Shown one piece after another: positions 37,309-45,989 of a DNA stretch of 64,000 nucleotides (position 1 is the first letter of the stretch; every line of letters begins with the position of its first letter). The notes beneath the pieces were generated by a model that saw nothing but the letters and a program-made list of their open reading frames with translations, was not told where the DNA came from and did not search any database. A program made the translations under genes and the position numbers. The stretch lies in NCBI RefSeq assembly GCF_018138085.1, contig NZ_CP073105.1:3906001-3970000 (forward strand), written 5' to 3'. This stretch comes from Stutzerimonas stutzeri. GTDB taxonomy: Bacteria > Pseudomonadota > Gammaproteobacteria > Pseudomonadales > Pseudomonadaceae.

Positions 37309-38804
37309 TGCCCGGCCGCCTGCCTCGATCGCGCCTCGCCTGGGCCATGGCGCTGGCACTGACACTCGGAGCCTGCTCCAGCGTCCCGGAACGACCCGCG
37401 CCGGACGTTCCAGACGTCTGGTTTCACGCCGTGCGCCAGCAGCCCGCCGATACCCGCGCCCTGGCTGACTGGTGGCGCCAGTTCAATGACCCGGTGCTGA
37501 CCCGCCTGGTCCGTCAGGCGCTGGAGCAGAACCGCGACGTTCGCCAGGCCATGCTGCGGGTCGACACGGCGCGCGCGCAGTTGCGCCAGGCCCGCGCTGG
37601 GCTTTTCCCGACGTTCGACGTGCCGGGCTCGGCCAGCCGCCAGTGGATCGAGAACGACCGCGAGCAGAACCCGAACAGCCCCATCGGCCAGTTCGTCCCG
37701 GACGATGACGTCATCACCTTCGACAACTGGGAGCTGGCGCTGCAGGCCAGTTGGGAGCTGGACATCTTCGGCGCCACCCGCGCCCGCACCGACAGCGCAC
37801 GCCAGCAGATCCGTTCGGCCCGGGCGCAGGCCATCGCGGCGCGGCTCGCCGTGGCGTCGAACACGGCACAGGGCTACCTGCAACTGCGGGCGCTGGAGGG
37901 CCAACATAAGCTGCTGGTGGAGGGTATTGGGGTGGCCGCCGAGCTGGAGCGCATCGCCGGCAAGCTGTTCGAGGCGGGCGAGGTCACCCGGCTCGACGTC
38001 GAGGCCAGCGCCGCCGAGCGGGCCTCGCTGCAAGCCCAGCGTGACGAACTGCGGATCAACCTGGCCGAAGCACGCCTGGCACTGGACACCCTGCTGGCCG
38101 AGCCGCCAGGAACCGTCGAGCGGCAGCTCGAGGCTTCCGCCCGGGTACCGCTGGCCGAACGCCCGATCCCGCCCGGCCAGCCGCTGGATCTGTTGCGGAG
38201 ACGCCCGGACCTGATCGCCGCCGCGGCGCAACTGCAGGCTGCGCAGTTGCAGTCGCTAGCGGCGCGCCGCGACCTGTTCCCGACCCTGGCGCTGCAGGCG
38301 GCGGTCGGCCGTTCCGGGCTGGCGCTGGGCGATGCGTTCTCCAGCGCTTCGAACTTCGCCCGGCTCGGCGCAACGTTCGGCCTGCCCTTTCTCGATTACC
38401 GTCGCCGCGGAGCAGCCATCGACCTGGCCGACGTGCAGGGCGACAGTGCCTATCTCGGATTCGAGCAGTCGCTAGCCGAAGCGCTGGAAGAGGTCGAGCG
38501 TTCGCTGGTGCGAATCGAGGGCCAGCAGCGTCGCCTGAACGCCCTACGCGACACCCTGGCGCATCGCGAGCGCGCCTATGCCCTGGCGCAGACCAGCTAC
38601 CGCCTGGGCGAAGCCAACCTCAACGAAGTTCTCGACGCCCAGCGCGGCTCGCTACAAGCGCGGCAACAGGCGCTACAGGGCCGCACCGCGCTCGCCACCG
38701 CGCAGGTCGCGCTGTTCGTCGCACTCGGCGGCGGCTGGGAAATGGACCCGCAGGCCGTCGAGGATGCCGATGCGGGCACCGGCACAGGCACGGCGGCCAA
38801 ATAA
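37308..38804 (+). CDS. Outer-membrane efflux channel (OprM/NodT family lipoprotein)
   Basis: 498 aa with a lipobox near LGACSS (Cys23). Two repeats of the outer-membrane efflux protein domain are visible (ALEQNRDVRQAMLRVDTARAQ; LLRRRPDLIAAAAQLQAAQ; SYRLGEANLNEVLDAQR), which form the trimeric beta-barrel and alpha-tunnel. It overlaps the RND pump by 1 bp and completes the tripartite exporter, so this pump does not need to borrow OprM. The C-terminus ends in a Gly-Thr-rich tail. Confidence 0.92.
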   Translation: MPGRLPRSRLAWAMALALTLGACSSVPERPAPDVPDVWFHAVRQQPADTRALADWWRQFNDPVLTRLVRQALEQNRDVRQAMLRVDTARAQLRQARAGLFPTFDVPGSASRQWIENDREQNPNSPIGQFVPDDDVITFDNWELALQASWELDIFGATRARTDSARQQIRSARAQAIAARLAVASNTAQGYLQLRALEGQHKLLVEGIGVAAELERIAGKLFEAGEVTRLDVEASAAERASLQAQRDELRINLAEARLALDTLLAEPPGTVERQLEASARVPLAERPIPPGQPLDLLRRRPDLIAAAAQLQAAQLQSLAARRDLFPTLALQAAVGRSGLALGDAFSSASNFARLGATFGLPFLDYRRRGAAIDLADVQGDSAYLGFEQSLAEALEEVERSLVRIEGQQRRLNALRDTLAHRERAYALAQTSYRLGEANLNEVLDAQRGSLQARQQALQGRTALATAQVALFVALGGGWEMDPQAVEDADAGTGTGTAAK

Positions 38805-38871
38805 GCCGCAAGGAATTTACGGCATACAAACGCGCCGGACTTGCCGGAACAGAACGAAACAGCTTTTCCCC

Positions 38872-38945
38872 GAGGGCGGGCCCTCCTACAAAAAAGCAGT
38901 CGTGCACGCCGCTGCCCTTGTAGGAGGCGCGACCCGCGGCGAAGG
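38872..38945. repeat. REP-like palindromic element
   Basis: Inverted pair CTCCTACA ... TGTAGGAG with GC-rich flanks (GAGGGCGGGCCCTC; GCGCGACCCGCGGC), in the gap between the convergent efflux-channel and RIO-kinase genes. The same CTCCTACAAAAA-type arm and GTAGGAG arm recur at 60588-60655, so it is a dispersed REP/REPIN-type element of the kind common in Pseudomonas genomes. Confidence 0.75.
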
Positions 38946-39004
38946 CGGACTGCTAGGCCGCTCAGGAGCAAAAAGCTACGCTGTTCAGCACACCCGAAAG
39001 CGTG

Positions 39005-39895
39005 TCAGTGACGCATCCACGGCGGCGTGGGCGGTTCGTCGCTCGGTTCGTCGGTGGCGTTGCGCAGCGCTTCCTTGCGCGCCTGCTCGGCCAGGGTAGC
39101 GCGGATTTCGCGCATGACCGCATCGAGGTCGGCGGCATCCTCGGGCTCGGCGAACTCGCCGGTCAGCTCGGTTTCCGGCGTCAGCTTGCCTTCCTCGTAC
39201 AACGCCCACATTTCCTTGGCGTAGCGGGTGTATTTGAGCTCCGGGGCGAACTGGCCGAAATAGGCCGCCATGTTGCCCACGTCGCGCTCGAGCATCTCGA
39301 AGGCGTGGTTATTGCCGGCGGCGTCCACCGCCTGCGGCAGATCGATGATCACCGGACCGTGCTCGTCGAGCAGCACGTTGAATTCGGACAGGTCACCGTG
39401 GACCAGGCCGGCACAGAGCATCTTGGCCACTTCGCCGATCATGAAGGCGTGGAACTCGCGGGCGTCGTCCGGGTGGAGATCGACGTCGTTGAGCCGCGGC
39501 GCAGCGTCGCCGTCCTCACCACTGATCATCTCCATCAGCAGCACGCCATCGAGAAAATCGTAAGGTTTGGGCACCCGAACGCCGGCCTGAGCCAGGCGGA
39601 ACAGTGCCGCGACTTCGGCATTCTGCCAGTTCTCTTCCTTTTCCTTGCGCCCGTGCTTGGAACCCTTGGCCATGGCACGTGCATCGCGGCTGCTGCGCAC
39701 CTTGCGCCCTTCCTGGTATTTCACCGCCTGGCGAAAACTGCGGTTGTTGGCCTCCTTGTAGACCTTCGCGCAGCGCAGCTCCTCGCCACAGCGCACCACA
39801 TAAACCGCTGCTTCCTTGCCACTCATCAGCGGGCGCAGCACTTCGTCGATCAGGCCATCCTCGACCAACGGCTCGAGTCGTTTTGGCGTTTTCAT
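39005..39895 (-). CDS. RIO-type atypical protein kinase (PA4780-like)
   Basis: 296-aa RIO1-family serine kinase. The nucleotide-binding part has SGKEAAVYVVRCGEELRCAKVYKE, the catalytic loop is VHGDLSEFNVLL and the metal-binding loop VIIDLPQAVD; an acidic Asp/Glu-rich C-terminus follows. Bacterial RIO kinases are poorly studied; archaeal and eukaryotic relatives act in ribosome maturation. It is divergent from ada and convergent with the efflux channel. Single-gene unit. Confidence 0.88.
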   Translation of the reverse strand: MKTPKRLEPLVEDGLIDEVLRPLMSGKEAAVYVVRCGEELRCAKVYKEANNRSFRQAVKYQEGRKVRSSRDARAMAKGSKHGRKEKEENWQNAEVAALFRLAQAGVRVPKPYDFLDGVLLMEMISGEDGDAAPRLNDVDLHPDDAREFHAFMIGEVAKMLCAGLVHGDLSEFNVLLDEHGPVIIDLPQAVDAAGNNHAFEMLERDVGNMAAYFGQFAPELKYTRYAKEMWALYEEGKLTPETELTGEFAEPEDAADLDAVMREIRATLAEQARKEALRNATDEPSDEPPTPPWMRH

Positions 39896-40052
39896 CAGCG
39901 GTTTACAGACCCTTCATGGCTAGGCAGAACTGCAGGTTACGGCAATCGTCAACGGCCTTCCATGCTTGCCCGCAGTTTAAAAGCGAGTTGTGGATTGGCA
40001 TCCGGCACGGGCTGGACGGACAATCGAAACCAAGCACCCAGGGAGCACAGAC

Positions 40053-41090
40053 ATGCTCGATTTCGACCACTGCTGGCAAGCACTCTGCGACCGAGACGAA
40101 GCGTACGACAATCGCTTCGTATTCGCCGTCCACTCGACCCGGATCTTCTGCCGCCCCAGTTGCCCGGCGCGCCGGCCGCGGCGCGACCGTGTCAGTTTCT
40201 TCAGTGATGCGGCGCAAGCTGAAGCCGCTGGTTACCGACCCTGCAGACGCTGCTCGCCGCAGGGGCAGAGCCCGGCCGAGCAGTTGGATGCCTTGATCGT
40301 CGCCGCCTGCCGTCTGCTCGATGAAAGCGCCGAGCCGTTGACGCTCGACCAGCTGGCCGCGCGCATCGGCCTGTCCTCGTCACACCTGGCCCGTGCGTTC
40401 AAACACCGCACCGGGCTCACGCCGCGAGCCTGGGCGGCCGCACGCCGACGCGAGCGACTGGAGACGCAGCTACCTGCCGCCGATTCGGTGCTGGGTGCGG
40501 CCCTGGAGGCAGGCTATGGCAGCACCCGTGGCGTCTACCTCGACACTGCGGCGCTGAGCCCGGCACAGCGTCGACGCAAGGGAGCCGGTGAGTCGCTGCG
40601 CTATGCGATCAGCCCATGCCCGCTGGGACTGCTGCTGGTCGCCGCCAGCGAGCGAGGGATTTGCGCGCTGCTGTTCGGGGACGATGAACAGGCGCTGCTC
40701 GGCGAACTGCAATCACGTTTCGCCGCTGCCGAGCTTTCGCGCGATCAGCACGGGCTGGGCAAGTGGTTGCAGCCGATTCTGGCGCAGCTGGATGAGCCGT
40801 CTCGGGCGGCGCGATTACCGCTCGATCTGCGTGGCAGTGCCTATCAGCAGCGTGTCTGGCAGGCGCTCCAGGCTATCCCGCCAGGTGAGACCCGGCGTTA
40901 CGGCGAACTGGCCGAGAGTCTCGGCAGCCATGCGCGCGCCGTCGCTCGGGCCTGCGCGAGCAATCCAGTCGGCTTGCTGGTGCCCTGCCACCGTGTCGTC
41001 GGGGCCAACCAGTCGCTCACCGGCTATCGCTGGGGCATTGAACGCAAGGCGGCATTGCTCGAATCGGAGCGCAAGGACTCGGGAGCCTGA
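40053..41090 (+). CDS. ada: Bifunctional Ada: methyl-phosphotriester sensor, AraC activator and O6-alkylguanine methyltransferase
   Basis: 345 aa with three domains: Ada zinc domain (RIFCRPSCPARRP, about residues 30-70, with the later pair CRRCSP), an AraC-type helix-turn-helix (LTLDQLAARIGLSSSHLARAFK) and a C-terminal suicide methyltransferase with the acceptor Cys in PVGLLVPCHRVVG and YRWGIERK. It repairs alkylated DNA and, once methylated, activates the adaptive response. GGGAG lies about 8 nt before the ATG at 40053. No alkB or alkA follows directly; the next genes are unrelated. Confidence 0.92.
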   Translation: MLDFDHCWQALCDRDEAYDNRFVFAVHSTRIFCRPSCPARRPRRDRVSFFSDAAQAEAAGYRPCRRCSPQGQSPAEQLDALIVAACRLLDESAEPLTLDQLAARIGLSSSHLARAFKHRTGLTPRAWAAARRRERLETQLPAADSVLGAALEAGYGSTRGVYLDTAALSPAQRRRKGAGESLRYAISPCPLGLLLVAASERGICALLFGDDEQALLGELQSRFAAAELSRDQHGLGKWLQPILAQLDEPSRAARLPLDLRGSAYQQRVWQALQAIPPGETRRYGELAESLGSHARAVARACASNPVGLLVPCHRVVGANQSLTGYRWGIERKAALLESERKDSGA

Positions 41091-41139
41091 CGGCGATTCG
41101 GCGGTCCGATATTCCACACACCTGGAGTCGAGAGCCGCC

Positions 41140-41385
41140 ATGACCGAACTGAAACGCTACCGCATCCACTACCTGATCAACGGTAATCCGGCCTCGCTGA
41201 CGCTCAGTTCCTTCGAGGAGCCGGACATGGAACAAGCCGAGCTGGAGATTCTCCTGCATCATGTCCGCGAGCCACGTGCGGCGACCGATGCGCCCTGGGA
41301 AACGCCGGTACGCCCCAGCGAACACAGCCGCATGGCAGAACTGGGTGTCAGCGAAATCCAGATCGAGGAGGAACCCAGCCACTGA
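41140..41385 (+). CDS. Small conserved protein of unknown function
   Basis: 81 aa, soluble and acidic, with an N-terminal segment KRYRIHYLINGNPASLTLSSFEEPDM and a C-terminal ELGVSEIQIEEE, typical of a small alpha-beta protein. No family assigned by me. It has GGAG about 12 nt before the ATG and sits between ada and tatD, about 45 bp before the latter, possibly as one transcript. Confidence 0.75.
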   Translation: MTELKRYRIHYLINGNPASLTLSSFEEPDMEQAELEILLHHVREPRAATDAPWETPVRPSEHSRMAELGVSEIQIEEEPSH

Positions 41386-41427
41386 CCGTCACCACCTCTT
41401 CACACACTCGGACAGGAGAACGCTGTC

Positions 41428-42213
41428 GTGCCTCTGATCGACACCCACACCCACCTCGACTTCGACCCCTTCGATACCGATCGCGGCGAGGTACTGGCGC
41501 GCAGCCAGAGGGCCGGTGTCGAGCGCATTCTGGTACTGGGTGTGCATCAGGCCAACTGGGCCAGGGTCTGGCAGCTGGCGCAGGACGAACCTTGCGTCCA
41601 TGCGGCGCTAGGGCTGCACCCGGTGTTTCTGCAAGATCACCGGGCGGAACACATCGACGCGCTGCGTGACTGGCTGTTGCGATTGCGCGGCGAGGACAAG
41701 CTCTGCGCCATCGGCGAGATCGGCTTGGACTACTACATCGAAGACCCGGCCAAGGAGCGCCAGCAGACCCTGCTCGAGGCGCAGCTGGAGTTGGCCAACG
41801 AATTCGAGCTGCCAGTGCTGCTACATGTGCGCCGCGCCCATGCCCAGATGATCGCCACGCTCAAGCGGCACAAGCTCAAGCGCACCGGCATCGCCCACGC
41901 CTTCAGCGGCAGTTGGGAAGAGGCCCGCGAGTACATCAGGCTCGACTACAAGCTCGGCCTCGGCGGCGCCGGCACCTGGCCACAGGCGCACCGCATGCAC
42001 CGCGTGCTCAAGCAGCTGCCGCTCGAGAGCATCGTGCTGGAAACCGACGCCCCGGACATCGCCCCGCACAGCCACGCCGGCCAGCGCAACAGCCCGGAGT
42101 TTCTTCCCGACATCTGCCGTGAGCTAGCTGAGCTGCGTGGCATCAGCGCCGAAGAGCTGGCCGAGGCCAGCTACCGCAACAGCTGCGAGCTGCTTGGCTG
42201 GCCTGCAGGCTAG
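41428..42213 (+). CDS. TatD-family metal-dependent hydrolase / DNase
   Basis: 261-aa TIM-barrel hydrolase with the metal motif DTHTHLD (H7, H9), a later GEIGLDYYIED, HVRRAHAQM, HAFSGSWEEA and ETDAPDIAP. The GTG start at 41428 has AGGAG about 10 nt upstream. It is one of several TatD paralogues in a typical Pseudomonas genome; the DNase/quality-control role is from family. Its stop is 9 bp from the convergent chemoreceptor gene. Confidence 0.88.
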   Translation: MPLIDTHTHLDFDPFDTDRGEVLARSQRAGVERILVLGVHQANWARVWQLAQDEPCVHAALGLHPVFLQDHRAEHIDALRDWLLRLRGEDKLCAIGEIGLDYYIEDPAKERQQTLLEAQLELANEFELPVLLHVRRAHAQMIATLKRHKLKRTGIAHAFSGSWEEAREYIRLDYKLGLGGAGTWPQAHRMHRVLKQLPLESIVLETDAPDIAPHSHAGQRNSPEFLPDICRELAELRGISAEELAEASYRNSCELLGWPAG

Positions 42214-42222
42214 CCGCAAGGC

Positions 42223-44253
42223 CTAGACCCGGAACGCCCCGATCAGCTGCTGCAGCCGCCCGACCAGTTCGCTGAGTTCGCGGCTGGCCTGTTCGGTATG
42301 CCCGGCGCCTTCGGCTGTGCGTTGCCCGGCTTCATTGATGGCGACGATATTGCGATCGATATCATGGGCAACGGCGGTCTGTTCTTCGGCGGCCGCGGCG
42401 ATTTGCTGGTTCTGGTCGACGATGACGCCCACCGCGCCAAGGATGTTCTCGAGCGCCTGCTGCACCTGCGCCGACTGACTGACCGTATCCTCGGCCATCG
42501 AATGGCTCGAATGCATGGTCTTCACCGCAGCGCCGACCCCGCCCTGCAGGCGACCGATCATCTGTTCGATTTCTTCGGTCGATCGCTGGGTACGCCTGGC
42601 CAGGCTACGCACCTCATCGGCGACCACCGCGAAACCGCGCCCTTGCTCGCCGGCCCGCGCAGCCTCGATCGCCGCGTTGAGCGCCAACAGGTTGGTCTGC
42701 TCGGCCACGCCCTTGATCACATCCAGCACCTGGCTGATGGCCTTGCTGTCGCTGGCCAGCTGATTGATCACTTCGACCGACTGCTCGATCTCGGCCGCCA
42801 GACGCCCAATGCCGGCGACCTGCGCTTCCACCAGGCTGCGCCCGCTGACCGTTTCGTCGTTGACGCTCTGGGCGCTGCCGACCGCCGCCTCCGCGCTGGT
42901 GGCGACTTCCTGAGCGGTCGCCGACATTTCGTTCATTGCCGTCGCGACCTGCTCGATCTGCCCGCGCTGCTCGGAAACCGTCTGGTTACTCTCGCCGGAG
43001 ACGGTTTCGACGCGCGTCGCCTGACGCTCTACTTCGCCGACGGTCTGGCCGACACGCTCGATGAGCTCGCGAATCTTCGCCACGGTCTCGTTGAAGACCT
43101 GCCCCAGCTCACCCAGCTCGTCGCGACTCTGAACCTTGAAACGCGCCGTCATGTCGCCCGCCGCCACCCGATCCATGGTGGCACCGAGGCTGCGCAGCGA
43201 GGCACGGGTGGACATATAGAACGCGCTGTAGAGGTAGACGACCAGCAGGAAAACCAAAGCCAATGCGGCCAGCAGCAGGGTCATGAGCAGGCGTTTCTGC
43301 TCCAGACGCAGCGCCAGCTGATCGTCGAGAAAGCCAAGGACTGCGTCATTGAGCGCATAGGTCTTCGCCATCTCGGCGCTGATCAGGTCGTAGAACTGGT
43401 CCCAGGGGCTATCCAGCGCTTCGGCCATGATCACCTGATCCTGGAAAATATCGCTGCTGAGCTGCAAAGAGGCGTGGCTGGCTTCGGTATAGGTCTGCAG
43501 CTGGCGCTGGGCGGCGGCACTGCTGCCCAGCACGTCGTGCAGCTGGGCGCCGTACTGAGCCTGCTGCTTCTCCAGCTCGAGCAACAGGTTGTCCAGCTTG
43601 TTGCTGGCATCGGAATTCAGGTAGCCCTGACCAAAGGTATAGGAGCCAACCGCCCGGCCCTCGCCGAGCGCCGCGGTAATCGTGGGCGTGGCCGAGGTCA
43701 GCAGCTCCGCGAGCATGCGCACGTCCCGCTGGCTGTCCTGGCTCAGGCCCGACTGGCTGGCGATCAGCTTGATCATCACCTGCCCCTTGCCCAGCAACGC
43801 CCGGGCCAAGGCGGCTTTGGCCTGCAACGATTGCTGCGCCTGCGCCTCGCGCAGCGCCGCGTCGAGCTCGTCTCGACGGCTGGTGAACTCGGCTACCTGT
43901 TCGGGATCGTCGCTAACCGGAGCCAGACGTTGCATCTGCTCCGTCAGTGCGGCTTCGACCGTGGACAGCCGGGATACCAGCGCCTGCACTTCACCGGTCT
44001 GGCCGATGATGCCTTCGATTTCGATCAGGTCTTTCCAATCCTGCATCTCGCGGCGCAACTGTAGCGCCGTGCCGAGCAGTTCAAGGCTCTGCAATTCGGT
44101 GCGGGTGCCGACGAACTCGCGATACGAGTCGCGCACCAGATAGAAATTGGTCAGCAGCATGGGAACGAAGAAAAGCACGCTGATCAGGCTGAACTTCATG
44201 CCGAAACTCAGCCGATTCATCAATGCGATTGCGGGATACAACAGGCTTTTCAA
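42223..44253 (-). CDS. Methyl-accepting chemotaxis protein (PA4520-like)
   Basis: 676 aa from the TTG at 44253, which has AGGGAG 7 nt upstream; an ATG at 44292 lacks a ribosome binding site. The protein has a membrane helix near 20-38 (FSLISVLFFVPMLLTNFYLV), a long periplasmic helical domain of about 280 residues, a second helix near 320-345, HAMP and the signalling tip [24 protein letters not shown] FliA-type promoter at 44342-44368 fits. In P. aeruginosa the gene after ampE is also a chemoreceptor. The ligand is unknown. It is 9 bp from the convergent tatD. Confidence 0.9.
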   Translation of the reverse strand: MKSLLYPAIALMNRLSFGMKFSLISVLFFVPMLLTNFYLVRDSYREFVGTRTELQSLELLGTALQLRREMQDWKDLIEIEGIIGQTGEVQALVSRLSTVEAALTEQMQRLAPVSDDPEQVAEFTSRRDELDAALREAQAQQSLQAKAALARALLGKGQVMIKLIASQSGLSQDSQRDVRMLAELLTSATPTITAALGEGRAVGSYTFGQGYLNSDASNKLDNLLLELEKQQAQYGAQLHDVLGSSAAAQRQLQTYTEASHASLQLSSDIFQDQVIMAEALDSPWDQFYDLISAEMAKTYALNDAVLGFLDDQLALRLEQKRLLMTLLLAALALVFLLVVYLYSAFYMSTRASLRSLGATMDRVAAGDMTARFKVQSRDELGELGQVFNETVAKIRELIERVGQTVGEVERQATRVETVSGESNQTVSEQRGQIEQVATAMNEMSATAQEVATSAEAAVGSAQSVNDETVSGRSLVEAQVAGIGRLAAEIEQSVEVINQLASDSKAISQVLDVIKGVAEQTNLLALNAAIEAARAGEQGRGFAVVADEVRSLARRTQRSTEEIEQMIGRLQGGVGAAVKTMHSSHSMAEDTVSQSAQVQQALENILGAVGVIVDQNQQIAAAAEEQTAVAHDIDRNIVAINEAGQRTAEGAGHTEQASRELSELVGRLQQLIGAFRV

Positions 44254-44341
44254 AAGACGTCTCCCTATTTCTTGTTGTGTGGTCGACAGCATTCAGGGGC
44301 TGCGGACTCGTCGGAGCGTGACGCAAGAAAACTTATACGGG

Positions 44342-44368
44342 ATATCGGTCGCCGCTAATGTAACTTAA
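44342..44368 (-). promoter_or_regulatory. FliA (sigma-28) promoter of the second chemoreceptor
   Basis: On the minus strand TTAAGTTA, 11-nt spacer, ACCGATAT: matches the sigma-28 pattern TCAAGTCC-N11/12-GCCGATAA at most positions. Start of transcription is about 44335, downstream of the ampE stop, so the receptor need not depend on ampDE transcription. Confidence 0.65.
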
Positions 44369-44503
44369 GGTAATGGCAGGATGATGGCGCCACAACCGGC
44401 AGAAGTCCCGCCGATTCCGGCCTATCCATCGAACTTATCCGACGCCTGGTAGCCACCTCGACGAGACAGGATTGGCCGGTTTCATGGAGACCGGTGCAAG
44501 CCT

Positions 44504-45337
44504 CTAGCGAAGAAGGATCCAGAGGGCGATGGCGGCGTACCAGAGCATGCGGGTACGCACCAATAGAGCGGCCAGGCTGTCGAGCCGGGCGATCCCCGCC
44601 TCGCCTTCGACAGACCCGCCCAGATCAGCGGCCACCGGGCCGACCTCGGCCAACAGACGCGAAGCGGGGATGTCCCAATGCAGCAGATCATTGAGTAGCG
44701 CACGGTTGACCGCGACGAAATTGCCGACCAATCCGAAACTGGCCAGCAGCACCCGCACCGGCAGCCAGTCGAAGGCGTGTCGTAACTGCTCGGCCTGTTC
44801 ACGCATGATCTGGTCCCGAGCATGGTCGAGGGTCAGCGCAAGCAGGCGGTAGGCCAGCGCGGCCACGGGCCCCAGCAGTACGTACCAGAAAATCACCGCA
44901 AAGAAACCCTGGTGGCTGCGCCACAGCAGTTGGGCCTCGACTGCATGCAGCAAGCTCGGCGCGTCGGCGGCGCTGAGCTTCAGGTCACGCTCGGCGACCA
45001 GCGCGGCCGCCTCCTCGTCGCCACGACGCCAGGCGTCACGGAATGCACCGAACTCGCGCTTTCCCTCCCCTCGGCCCAGGCTGTAGAGCAGCACCAGCAC
45101 ATGCAGCGGCAAGCTGAGCCAGCCATAGGCCAGCGGCTTGAGCGCGAGCAGCAGCAAACCGAGCACCAGCACTGGCAGGAGCACCGCTAACGCCAGCCCC
45201 AACCAGGGAATGCGGGAGCCCGAGCGCTGCTCGACGCGCCGCAGCCATTGCAGCCAGGGACCATCCTGTTGCACGTCACGCCGCCAGTCGGTGAGCTTGT
45301 CGATCAACAGTACCAGCAGCACTACGAGAAAAATCAT
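44504..45337 (-). CDS. ampE: AmpE membrane protein
   Basis: 277-aa inner-membrane protein with an N-terminal hydrophobic start (MIFLVVLLVLLIDKLTDW), further membrane helices at about 48-90 and 145-165, and a large cytosolic section. AmpE is coded with AmpD and has been linked to beta-lactamase induction signalling; its activity is not established. It lies 27 bp after ampD on the same strand, as in other gammaproteobacteria. Length matches the family. Confidence 0.87.
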   Translation of the reverse strand: MIFLVVLLVLLIDKLTDWRRDVQQDGPWLQWLRRVEQRSGSRIPWLGLALAVLLPVLVLGLLLLALKPLAYGWLSLPLHVLVLLYSLGRGEGKREFGAFRDAWRRGDEEAAALVAERDLKLSAADAPSLLHAVEAQLLWRSHQGFFAVIFWYVLLGPVAALAYRLLALTLDHARDQIMREQAEQLRHAFDWLPVRVLLASFGLVGNFVAVNRALLNDLLHWDIPASRLLAEVGPVAADLGGSVEGEAGIARLDSLAALLVRTRMLWYAAIALWILLR

Positions 45338-45364
45338 GACGAAATCGTTCCTGTCAGGGCGGTC

Positions 45365-45916
45365 TCAGGCGGCGATGGCGGCTGCGCGCAAACGCTGCCA
45401 GTCGAAAGCCGGCCCCGGGTCTGTCTTGCGCCCCGGCGCAATATCGCTGTGCCCGCAGACCCGTTCCGGTGTGATTGCCGGATAGGCCTGCTGGAGCAGG
45501 TGGCACAGATGAATCAGGCTGTCGTATTGGGCATCGCTGAAGGGCACGTCGTCGGTACCTTCCAGCTCGATGCCAATGGAGAAATCGTTGCAGCTGTCAC
45601 GCTCGCCGAATCGCGAAACGCCCGCATGCCATGCGCGATCCAGACAGGAGACGAACTGAGTGATCACCCCATCACGCTCGATGAGAAAATGCGCCGACAC
45701 CTGCAGCGTCGCGATCTGCTCGAAGAAGGGGTGCTCGTCGCAGGCCAGGCCGTTCTGAAAGAATTCCTGAACCTTTCCGGTGCCGAAACAGCCCGGCGGC
45801 AAGCTGATGTTGTGGATCACCAGTAGCGAAATCTCACCATCCGGACGCTGGTTGTAATTGGGCGAAGGGCAATGGCGAATGCCTCGGCACCAACCTGTCG
45901 CGTGATCCAGCTGCAT
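45365..45916 (-). CDS. ampD: 1,6-anhydro-N-acetylmuramyl-L-alanine amidase
   Basis: 183-aa cytosolic zinc amidase that cleaves L-alanine peptides from anhydroMurNAc in cell-wall recycling, so keeping ampC induction low. Zinc ligands are H35 (LLVIHNI), H156 and D166 (CGHSDIAPGRKTDPGPAF), with E117 in GIELEG. There is no signal peptide, as expected of AmpD rather than AmpDh2/3. The ATG at 45916 begins MQLDHATGWCRGIRHCPSPNY-type sequence typical of AmpD. Loss of this gene is a known cause of beta-lactam resistance, and here it looks intact. Confidence 0.93.
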   Translation of the reverse strand: MQLDHATGWCRGIRHCPSPNYNQRPDGEISLLVIHNISLPPGCFGTGKVQEFFQNGLACDEHPFFEQIATLQVSAHFLIERDGVITQFVSCLDRAWHAGVSRFGERDSCNDFSIGIELEGTDDVPFSDAQYDSLIHLCHLLQQAYPAITPERVCGHSDIAPGRKTDPGPAFDWQRLRAAAIAA

Positions 45917-45989
45917 CGGGGCGAACCCTAGGTAACCTGCGGGGTTTGCAGGCTATCGCCTGGGACCCGCCGGCTGCAAGTCGGACGCG

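Noticed and set aside
42298..44064. 588-codon open frame antisense to the chemoreceptor
   Set aside because: Composition artefact; the translation is rich in His, Arg and Gln without domains, while the minus strand has a full chemoreceptor.
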